Source: JAYTQQ01 sp043746635
GTDB taxonomy: Bacteria > Bdellovibrionota > Bdellovibrionia > Bdellovibrionales > JAMPXM01
Assembly: GCA_043746635.1 (NCBI GenBank)
Contig: JAYTQQ010000184.1
Coordinates: forward strand, 1-6,402
Direction: 5' to 3'
Length of the DNA: 6,402 nucleotides
Positions within the stretch are counted from its first letter, which is position 1, and every line of letters starts with the position of its first letter. A model generated the notes under the pieces. That model had not been told where the DNA came from. It ran no database searches and was given only the letters and a program-made list of their open reading frames with translations. Both the position numbers and the translations under genes were made by a program. Shown piece after piece: positions 1-5,826 of the stretch.

Positions 1-84
1 TTCGACAACAAGCTTGTCTTTTTCTTGCTGGGTAATCTTATTTGGAGCTTCTTTGTACTTTCGAATGACACCATTACCAGACAT
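1..84 (-). CDS. fliA: Probable flagellar sigma-28 factor FliA, N-terminal fragment (runs off the window)
   Basis: The frame starts with ATG at 84 and stays open for 28 codons to the window edge. It begins MSGNGVIRKYKEAPNK and continues ITQQEKDKLVVE. This resembles the start of FliA/WhiG-type sigma factors, where a short polar leader with a KYK-type segment precedes the conserved region 1.2 helix (typically leading into a segment like YAPLIK). FliA would direct RNA polymerase to late flagellar promoters (filament, motor, chemotaxis) and is normally restrained by FlgM until the hook is complete. A GAGGG Shine-Dalgarno sits 10 nt upstream of the ATG. It is the next gene in the same direction after flhG, and flhG-fliA adjacency is common in polar flagellates, which supports the call. 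No sigma domain is visible in the fragment, so the identity rests on the leader and the neighbourhood. Another small protein cannot be ruled out. Confidence 0.68.
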   Translation of the reverse strand, partial: MSGNGVIRKYKEAPNKITQQEKDKLVVE

Positions 85-164
85 TTTTAAACCACCCTCG
101 AAAATTTTTTTTCCTAGAATCTAAGCTTATCAAATTGAGAACGTGACTGATAGTCTAATTCTTT
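85..164. other. 80-nt intergenic gap between flhG and fliA
   Basis: This is the only real intergenic space in the window. It is AT-rich, with an A8 run followed by TTTT (minus strand), and has short palindromes: an 8-bp TAAGCTTA at 122-129 and a 4-bp GACT/AGTC hairpin at 145-155. None is a GC-rich stem followed by a T run, so I see no intrinsic terminator. I find no convincing sigma-54 (GG-N10-GC) or sigma-28 promoter. Partial sigma-70-like hexamers occur but are weak. fliA is most simply co-transcribed with the genes upstream, though a weak extra promoter here cannot be excluded. Confidence 0.5.
95..99 (-). promoter_or_regulatory. Ribosome binding site for fliA
   Basis: On the minus strand GAGGG (followed by TGG) lies 10 nt before the ATG at 84. 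It is a good Shine-Dalgarno and supports this start for the fragmentary fliA frame. Confidence 0.6.
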
Positions 165-1007
165 TCATGCCACTCCGACGAGTTGTTCCCAGAAAAACTG
201 TAGATTTCCTTTACACTCATCGAGCGCTTGATACGATTCAAAGCTTTTTGCGAGCTTCGTAAGTGCATGAGCTGACGGACTTTGTGAGAACGATTGTGTC
301 ACAAGTTGTTGATTTTTGGTGGCCTGTCTCAAATTGAGATCAGAAGGGATTGAACCCTTATAATCTAGGCTTACGTAGAGAAACTTCTGTACGACTTCAT
401 CAAGCTTGCGAAATATCTTTGCGCCTTCTTGTTCATCTCGAACTTGGTTACATATAATAGAGAAGCGATTTTCACGACAACGCTGGTTCAAGACTTTAAT
501 CAGGGCGTACGAATCTGCAAAACTCGAAGGGTCTGGATTGAGCACGACGCAAATTTCCTGAGCGGCAGCGTTGAGGTATAAAACGTTGTTATCAATGCCT
601 GGCGAAGTATCAATCAGCATGTAATCATACTTCTGGCCTAGACCACTGACTTGGTCTAGAAGAAACTGTCGTTCAAAAACCTTAAGATTTTGTAGATCAT
701 AAAGGCCGCTGCCGCCCGGGATAAGCGTAAGCCCGTCTTCAACTTCAACCAAGATTTCTTCGAGCTTCGCTTCACCGATGATGAGGTCATGAATGTTCTT
801 TTGTGCACGAACTTTTAACATGATATCCACGTTTGCCATTCCGAGATCGCCATCGAGAATCAATACTCGGTAACCCTTCTTATGAAGAATCATCGCGAGG
901 TTAACTACGATCGAGGTTTTTCCGACGCCGCCTTTACCTGAAGTGATGCTGATCGTGCGGGTCGCGTTTGAATGAAATTCTGAATGTGTGCGTTGGCTAA
1001 ATCCCAT
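165..1007 (-). CDS. flhG: Flagellar number regulator FlhG/FleN, MinD-like ATPase
   Basis: A 280-residue ATPase of the SIMIBI/MinD class that limits flagellar number and works with FlhF. The deviant Walker A motif KGGVGKTS is at residues 25-32. A second Asp-rich motif, LDGDLGMANVD, is at 51-61, close to the family's LDADLGLANVD. A Walker B/switch II-like DTSPGI is at 133-138 (family DTAAGI or DTGAGI), and NPDPSSFADSYALIK at 157-171 matches the family's PEPTSxTDAYALIK. The C-terminus GNLQFFWEQLVGVA (267-280) looks like an amphipathic membrane-targeting helix and resembles the end of Pseudomonas FleN. The N-terminus is short and lacks the DQAxxLR motif that activates FlhF GTPase in Bacillus and Vibrio proteins. 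The start is ATG at 1007, preceded by AGGGAG at a 9-nt spacing and overlapping the end of flhF by 11 nt. The only upstream extension in frame is about 13 codons to a stop. The family call is secure. Confidence 0.95.
   Translation of the reverse strand: MGFSQRTHSEFHSNATRTISITSGKGGVGKTSIVVNLAMILHKKGYRVLILDGDLGMANVDIMLKVRAQKNIHDLIIGEAKLEEILVEVEDGLTLIPGGSGLYDLQNLKVFERQFLLDQVSGLGQKYDYMLIDTSPGIDNNVLYLNAAAQEICVVLNPDPSSFADSYALIKVLNQRCRENRFSIICNQVRDEQEGAKIFRKLDEVVQKFLYVSLDYKGSIPSDLNLRQATKNQQLVTQSFSQSPSAHALTKLAKSFESYQALDECKGNLQFFWEQLVGVA
168..209 (-). other. Putative amphipathic membrane-targeting tail of FlhG
   Basis: The last 14 residues, GNLQFFWEQLVGVA, place bulky hydrophobics (L, F, F, W, L, V) so that they can fall on one helical face. 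MinD-family proteins commonly end with such a helix, which anchors the ATP-bound dimer to the inner membrane. Function here is inferred from position and composition only. Confidence 0.5.
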
Positions 1008-2643
1008 GGCCGTTAACTCCCTTTTGAATGCGTGTAAGTTTAAAAATTAAATCGAGAATGCGCTCTTTGGTCGCTTCTTCAAAATCTTCAGGAATCGAGT
1101 TACCGATACCGAATGAATTCAGAGAAATATTGAGGGCGCGACTGACATTGACGATCACTCCATGCTGAATAGATTGATCAAGATTCGTAAAAATAAGATC
1201 TTGATAATTCGCTAAACGAAAGCGTTTGCAGTTATCGAGGCAATCGCTATCTTTCGAAATACAATTGAGGACCAAGTGAGAAATGGCTGCCATCTCTGGT
1301 GGCGGCATCACCGCTCTTAAAAAATCAATTTCATTTAAATCTCTGAGCTGCATGCCCGGAGTATCAACCAAAAAATGATCAATGTGTGCAAACTGCGACA
1401 TGATGCCGGCGAAATCATTTTGTGATCTTAAAACAATAAAAGGAACGTTCAATATTTGCGTGTAAATTTTAAGTTGATCGACAGCGCCCACTTTTAAAGT
1501 GTCGGTTGTTAAAATCGCGATACGTTTCTTCTTTTTGAGACTCAGGTAGCTCGCCCATTTCACCAACATTGAAGTCTTACCACTGCCCGCTGGGCCAACG
1601 AATACGTGAGTACGGCCTTGAAACGGATCTCTGCTTATTTTTGTATTCGTCAAAAACCAACGTGCTACGTAGGCATCAACGAGAGGACGCTTCTTCATTT
1701 GAAGGGCATCCATTTCTTTTTGGGCCCCAATTAAAATTTCAGAAGTGAGTTCTGGGCTGACTCCACTCTCGAGGAGCTTTTGAAACATGAAACTCATTTC
1801 AAAATGAATTCCATATTCGGCTCCAGGGTGAGAGTGAACCGGCGTCTGAACATTGTTTTTCAACAAATACTGAAGACGATAGATTTCTGACTGCAAAACT
1901 TCTATCTGTTCTCCACGAATGGCCGTAGAAGCCGCGAGCGGTACAGGTGTAGCCGGAGCTTTCGTAGCTAATTTCTCGAAACGAAAGTCTTCATTCGGGT
2001 CATTCGTAATATCGCCATAATTATTTTTAATCGAAGTGCCCTTGGGAACCTTGCTTTCAAGTGCACTCATTCCCGCAGAAAAAGCTTCTTTGGCGGCGTT
2101 ACGAATTCTGCTCAGCGAGCGTGGAGTGAGGCTTGAAGCTTCATCGGCAAGCTCCTGTGCCCGTGGATGCTGTGTGCGAGGAATCTGTAGCTTCGGCGCA
2201 CGGGCTTGAAAGCTCTCTTCTTCATCTTCATCTGGAATATCGATATAAGAAACTGAAGTCACATTTCGTTTTAACTTAGCAACCGGAGTCTGCGATCGAA
2301 AACTCATTTCGCTCTGTCCGTCGAGGCCTAAAACTTTAGACAGAGGAGAGTTGCGATTATTTTCGGTGAGTCTGCGATCGACAACTTTTTCGATAATGTT
2401 ACGTTGACCTTTCGCACCCGTGTTGCGAAATCTCTCTTTCGTGTCTATGTCCATTCTTGATTCGGTAAATTTCTTTTTATGCAGGGTAAATTCACTGACC
2501 GCTGCGGTCACTTCGACTTCGCCCTGACCCGTTCCGCGCTTGACATCACGTGCGGCTAAAATGACGGCTTCAGGACCAAGCTCTTCCTTGATCATCTTCA
2601 AAGCGTCTTTCATTGTTTTAGCACTGAACTTTTTAACCCGCAT
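997..2643 (-). CDS. flhF: Flagellar biosynthesis SRP-family GTPase FlhF
   Basis: A 548-residue SRP-family GTPase that marks the site of flagellar assembly, usually a cell pole, and recruits early basal-body parts. The N-terminal B domain begins MRVKKFSAKTMKDALKMIKE and continues ELGPEAVIL, as is typical of the family. Residues about 60-240 are a variable, charged, probably disordered linker. A short coiled-coil-like stretch (about 243-262) leads into the NG domain. GTPase motifs: G1 GPAGSGKTS 350-358 (intact P-loop lysine 356), G2 DTLKVGAVDQL 381-391 (family DTYRxxAxEQL), G3 DTPG 427-430 (family DTAG), G4 TNLD 486-489 (family TKLD) and G5 GIGNSIPEDFE 512-522. The G4 lysine is therefore replaced by Asn, codon AAT. 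The start is ATG at 2643, with GGAG 7 nt upstream and 11 nt inside the end of flhA; the end overlaps flhG by 11 nt. Coupled translation with both neighbours is likely. Family certain; GTPase competence uncertain. Confidence 0.95.
   Translation of the reverse strand: MRVKKFSAKTMKDALKMIKEELGPEAVILAARDVKRGTGQGEVEVTAAVSEFTLHKKKFTESRMDIDTKERFRNTGAKGQRNIIEKVVDRRLTENNRNSPLSKVLGLDGQSEMSFRSQTPVAKLKRNVTSVSYIDIPDEDEEESFQARAPKLQIPRTQHPRAQELADEASSLTPRSLSRIRNAAKEAFSAGMSALESKVPKGTSIKNNYGDITNDPNEDFRFEKLATKAPATPVPLAASTAIRGEQIEVLQSEIYRLQYLLKNNVQTPVHSHPGAEYGIHFEMSFMFQKLLESGVSPELTSEILIGAQKEMDALQMKKRPLVDAYVARWFLTNTKISRDPFQGRTHVFVGPAGSGKTSMLVKWASYLSLKKKKRIAILTTDTLKVGAVDQLKIYTQILNVPFIVLRSQNDFAGIMSQFAHIDHFLVDTPGMQLRDLNEIDFLRAVMPPPEMAAISHLVLNCISKDSDCLDNCKRFRLANYQDLIFTNLDQSIQHGVIVNVSRALNISLNSFGIGNSIPEDFEEATKERILDLIFKLTRIQKGVNGHGI
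1017..1022 (-). promoter_or_regulatory. Ribosome binding site for flhG, inside flhF
   Basis: AGGGAG on the minus strand lies 9 nt before the flhG ATG at 1007, within the last codons of flhF. It fixes the flhG start and means ribosomes finishing flhF pass directly over it, consistent with translational coupling. Confidence 0.7.
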
Positions 2644-4735
2644 TTGACAACTCCACGGTGCCTACAGAGGCAATTCTGGCTTCAGCCGACAATTCGTTAT
2701 GTGACAGAACGATCAGTTGAGGAATAAATCTAGATGTTAATTTAAAGAGATGACGACGTGCCGTCGGGCTCGTGAGTAGGATCGGTTGAGACGCAATCTC
2801 TGGATGCGACTCTATCGTAGAAGCAATGCTCTCAATCATTTGGTGAGCAATTTTTGGATCCATCACGAGTTGAACACCCTGTTCAGTTTGCAAAAGAGAA
2901 TTCGCTATAAGCTCTTCAATTTGTGGTTCGAGGCTCACGACCGAGACGCTTCCATCTTCGGTTTTAAATTTCGCGGTGATGCTTCGAGAAAGTGCTTTGC
3001 GAACTCCCTCTGTGAGAAGCTCAGGATCTTTCGTGCGGGTTGCTTCATCCGCAAGATTTTCAAAGATCGTGAGAAGATCACGAATCGAAACTTGTTCACG
3101 TAAAAGATTTTGCAAGACTTTAACGATCGTTCCGAGATGGAGCGGATCCGGAATTAGCTCTTCGATAACCTTAGGATATTGCTTTTTAAAGTTTTCAACC
3201 AAGTTCGAAACTTCTTGTCGACCCAAAAGTTCATGCGCGTGACCACGTACGATTTCGGTTAAGTGAGTTGCCATAACTGTTGGTAAATCCACAACGGTGT
3301 AACCTGCCATCTCGGCTTCTTCTCTTTGATTGCGAGCAATCCAGATAGCGTCGAGTCCAAACGCCGGTTCTTTCGTTGGAGTTCCGTCGATGCGACTGAT
3401 GACATTACCCGGATCCATCGCAAGCAGCGCGTCTGGACGCAAGACTCCTCCTCCGACTTTATTTCCCTTTATCATGACTCGATATTCGCCAGGCTCAAGT
3501 TGTAAGTTATCTCGGATATGAATACTCGGCACAATGATTCCGAGATCGATCGCAAATTGTTTTCTGATGCTCACGATACGTTCGAGCAAGTCACCACTTT
3601 GTTCACTCTCAACGATATTGATCAAGCCGTAACCAACTTCTAATTCAACTAAGTCGAGAGGCAAAAGATTTTCGATACGTTCTTTTTCTGGTTTCGAAGC
3701 AATATCGTCCGCCACTTTTTTCTCTTTATCTTTTGCTTCAGCTTTGTAGCGTGTGAGAACCCAAGAGAGTCCACCCATTCCTGCTCCAATTGTAAAGAAC
3801 GGAATGCCCGGAAGTCCCGGAACCATCGCGAGTAAAGCCATGACACTTCCGACTACGCCGACCGCGCGTGGATTTAAGAAGAGTTGAGATACAACCTCGT
3901 TACCGATGTCCTTTCCAGATGAACTGCGGGTTACTATCGTACCGGCAGCAGTTGAAATGATCAGTGCAGGAATCTGAGAAACGAGACCATCACCGATTGT
4001 TAATTTCGTATAGTATTCAGCCGCTGTTCCGATATCGAGACCATGCTGAATGACTCCGACTAAGAGACCCCCCACGATGTTGACGACCGTGATGATGATG
4101 CCGGCTATAGCATCTCCGCGAACGAACTTACTCGCGCCATCCATCGCTCCGTAGAAATCTGCTTCAGCTTCAATTTCTTTTCTACGTTTACGAGCTTGGT
4201 CTTCATTGATGAGACCCGCATTGAGGTCGGCATCGATAGACATCTGTTTACCTGGCATCGCATCTAAAGTGAAGCGTGCAGCAACCTCTGCAACCCGACC
4301 AGAACCTTTGGTGATAACGACGAAGTTAATGACCACTAAAATTACGAAAACGATAAATCCGATGACGTAGTTATTACCAACAACGAAATTACCGAACGCC
4401 TCGATGACGGCACCGGCAGCGTGGCCACCTTCGTGTCCATGAGTGAGAACGAGCCTGGTCGTAGCGACGTTTAGTGAAAGCCTAAAGAGTGTCGTAATCA
4501 AAAGTAAACTTGGAAAAACGCTAAAATCAAGACTGCGAGTGGTATAGAGAGCGACGATCAAAATGAGGAGGGCCGAACTAATCGAAAGTGTCAGTGCGAT
4601 GTCGAGCAAAGCAGGCGGAAGCGGAATCATCATGACCGCTAAGATACCAATTAACGTTATCGCAACTAAGAGATCGACGTTCTTCGTGTACTTCTCGAAG
4701 CGTTTTAAAAATTGAAATAGTTGAGCTAAATTCAT
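2633..4735 (-). CDS. flhA: Flagellar type III export apparatus protein FlhA
   Basis: A 700-residue membrane protein of the FHIPEP family, the normal length for FlhA. It forms the nonameric ring of the export gate, helps couple proton-motive force to export and docks chaperone-substrate complexes on its cytosolic domain. The N-terminal half has about eight membrane segments (starting near 21-37 and 40-63). The FHIPEP signature, RFTLDAMPGKQMSIDADLNA, begins at 154. The cytoplasmic loop contains FVRGDAIAG at 204-212, whose Asp corresponds to Asp208, essential in Salmonella FlhA. A charged linker at about 328-358 joins the soluble C-terminal domain, with conserved stretches GRQEVSNLV (505-513) and YPKVIEELIPD (520-530). 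The start is ATG at 4735, immediately preceded by an in-frame TAA, so it cannot extend. AGGG lies 11 nt upstream, a slightly long spacing. flhB ends 3 nt upstream; the 3' end overlaps flhF by 11 nt. Confidence 0.97.
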   Translation of the reverse strand: MNLAQLFQFLKRFEKYTKNVDLLVAITLIGILAVMMIPLPPALLDIALTLSISSALLILIVALYTTRSLDFSVFPSLLLITTLFRLSLNVATTRLVLTHGHEGGHAAGAVIEAFGNFVVGNNYVIGFIVFVILVVINFVVITKGSGRVAEVAARFTLDAMPGKQMSIDADLNAGLINEDQARKRRKEIEAEADFYGAMDGASKFVRGDAIAGIIITVVNIVGGLLVGVIQHGLDIGTAAEYYTKLTIGDGLVSQIPALIISTAAGTIVTRSSSGKDIGNEVVSQLFLNPRAVGVVGSVMALLAMVPGLPGIPFFTIGAGMGGLSWVLTRYKAEAKDKEKKVADDIASKPEKERIENLLPLDLVELEVGYGLINIVESEQSGDLLERIVSIRKQFAIDLGIIVPSIHIRDNLQLEPGEYRVMIKGNKVGGGVLRPDALLAMDPGNVISRIDGTPTKEPAFGLDAIWIARNQREEAEMAGYTVVDLPTVMATHLTEIVRGHAHELLGRQEVSNLVENFKKQYPKVIEELIPDPLHLGTIVKVLQNLLREQVSIRDLLTIFENLADEATRTKDPELLTEGVRKALSRSITAKFKTEDGSVSVVSLEPQIEELIANSLLQTEQGVQLVMDPKIAHQMIESIASTIESHPEIASQPILLTSPTARRHLFKLTSRFIPQLIVLSHNELSAEARIASVGTVELSNAG
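2651..2654 (-). promoter_or_regulatory. Ribosome binding site for flhF, inside flhA
   Basis: GGAG on the minus strand lies 7 nt before the flhF ATG at 2643, within the last codons of flhA. It supports the chosen flhF start and coupling of the two cistrons. Confidence 0.65.
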
Positions 4736-4738
4736 TTA

Positions 4739-5806
4739 TTAAAAAACCCTTTTGCGTTTAAGTTTGTAAACATACGACAACACTTGCGCGACGGCAGTGA
4801 AAAGTTCTCGAGGAATTCCTTGGCCGATCTTCATCGTTTTAAAAATAGTTCGCGCCAAAGGCTTGTTTTCAACAATCGGAATGTCGTGCAGGCGAGCAAT
4901 TTCTCTGATTTTTTCGGCCATGAGATCAGCTCCTTTCGCGAGGAGCTTAGGAGCAACCATATTCGCCGGATCATACTGGATCGCGCAGGCAATGTGAGTC
5001 GGATTTGTGATGATCACGTCTGCCTTCGGGATATCCGCCATCATGCGCTTGTTAGCCATTTCGCGCTGAATTCGACGAATTCGCGCTTTGATCATCGGAT
5101 CACCCTCGCGAGATTTATGCTCTTCTTTGACCTCTTGTTTCGTCATTCGCATTTGTTTCTCGAGATCCCAACGTTGAAAGAAATAATCTGACGCCGCCAA
5201 GATCGCCATGAACACTCCGACCGCGGCGATGAGTCTGACGGTGAGCTCACCAACGAATCGTAAAAGCTGATCGATGCTCATGTGAATCAACGAAGGCATT
5301 TGCATAACTTGATGGCGAACTACAAAATAGACCACCGAACCGACAACCACAATTTTTGCGATCGATTTAACGCCTTCGATGACGGCTTTTAGGCTTAATA
5401 AACGCTTGAAACCCTCAACCGGATTGATGCGGTTGAGATCAAACTGAAGAGCTTCTTCATTATATAAAAATCCAACTTGAAGAATCGTCGCCGCGATCGG
5501 CACCAACATCAGTATGAGAGTTATCGGTCCGCCGAGCATCAAAGCTTTTTTAGCTCCGAAAATAACGGCCGGAACGTAATCACCTTCACGAGCCGCCGTA
5601 ACTACAAACGAAGTAAGAGAAGTTGCGATCAATTCTGAAACTTGGGTGAGTAAGAATCGGCCTAAAAACCATAACATCAAAGCTAGGCTCAAAAGCGTAA
5701 ACACGGAGCCTAACTCTTTCGTTTGAGCTACCTGACCACGTTTGCGAAAGTCATCCCTTCGCTGTTCCGTGGCGGCTTCACTCTTTTCTGAATCTGAATC
5801 GGCCAT
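4739..5806 (-). CDS. flhB: Flagellar type III export switch protein FlhB
   Basis: A 355-residue export-gate protein that switches secretion from rod/hook to filament substrates. A charged cytosolic N-terminus, with EQRRDDFRKRGQVAQTKELG typical of the family, precedes about four membrane segments (near residues 33-56, 88-112, 143-164 and 186-207). Then come the conserved linker MTKQEVKEEHKSREGDP (221-237) and the cytosolic domain with the self-cleavage motif NPTH at 268-271, where the chain is expected to split between Asn and Pro. The protein ends KRKRVF soon after the conserved core, without the longer tail of enteric FlhB. Two starts are possible: GTG at 5809 and ATG at 5806. I prefer ATG because AAGGA is 6 nt away from it but only 3 nt from GTG. 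An in-frame TAA at 5816-5818 rules out longer forms. fliR ends 20 nt upstream; flhA follows in the same frame after TAA TAA. Confidence 0.96.
   Translation of the reverse strand: MADSDSEKSEAATEQRRDDFRKRGQVAQTKELGSVFTLLSLALMLWFLGRFLLTQVSELIATSLTSFVVTAAREGDYVPAVIFGAKKALMLGGPITLILMLVPIAATILQVGFLYNEEALQFDLNRINPVEGFKRLLSLKAVIEGVKSIAKIVVVGSVVYFVVRHQVMQMPSLIHMSIDQLLRFVGELTVRLIAAVGVFMAILAASDYFFQRWDLEKQMRMTKQEVKEEHKSREGDPMIKARIRRIQREMANKRMMADIPKADVIITNPTHIACAIQYDPANMVAPKLLAKGADLMAEKIREIARLHDIPIVENKPLARTIFKTMKIGQGIPRELFTAVAQVLSYVYKLKRKRVF
4747..4750 (-). promoter_or_regulatory. Weakly spaced ribosome binding site for flhA
   Basis: AGGG on the minus strand lies within the last codons of flhB, 11 nt before the flhA ATG at 4735. 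The spacing is on the long side, so re-initiation by ribosomes terminating at the flhB stop, only 3 nt from the ATG, may contribute. Confidence 0.45.
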
Positions 5807-5812
5807 CACCCA

Positions 5813-5817
5813 TCCTT
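5813..5817 (-). promoter_or_regulatory. Ribosome binding site deciding the flhB start
   Basis: AAGGA on the minus strand is 6 nt before ATG 5806 and 3 nt before GTG 5809, favouring the ATG. An out-of-frame ATG at 5811-5813 overlaps the site and is not expected to be used. Confidence 0.6.
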
Positions 5818-5826
5818 AGGTAAAGC

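Noticed and set aside
100..135. TTGATA / AT-rich stretch upstream of fliA as a sigma-70 promoter
   Set aside because: TTGATA (minus strand) is a fair -35 hexamer, but no reasonable -10 hexamer lies about 17 nt downstream; alternative pairings are poor.
145..155. GACT-ATC-AGTC hairpin just after flhG as a terminator
   Set aside because: The stem is only 4 bp and is not followed by a T run on the transcribed strand, so it is too weak for an intrinsic terminator.
2786..3242. Plus-strand open frames of 105 and 88 codons opposite flhA
   Set aside because: They lie antisense to a strongly conserved flhA coding region, have Arg/Ser/Phe-rich shadow-like composition, resemble no family I know and have no supporting context.
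3330..3521. Plus-strand 63-codon open frame opposite flhA
   Set aside because: Shadow of the flhA C-terminal domain, with no ribosome site or domain that I recognise.
3649..3846. Minus-strand 65-codon frame in a different phase within flhA
   Set aside because: It overlaps the flhA linker and last membrane segments in another frame. Its Lys-rich stretch merely reflects the charged linker codons.
4784..5191. Plus-strand open frames of 135 and 66 codons opposite flhB
   Set aside because: They are antisense to the conserved cytosolic domain of FlhB, including the NPTH motif, which explains the open frame. They show no independent coding signs.
5807..5809. GTG at 5809 as the flhB start
   Set aside because: It is only 3 nt from the AAGGA ribosome site, while the adjacent in-frame ATG has a normal 6-nt spacing. 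The difference is one residue.
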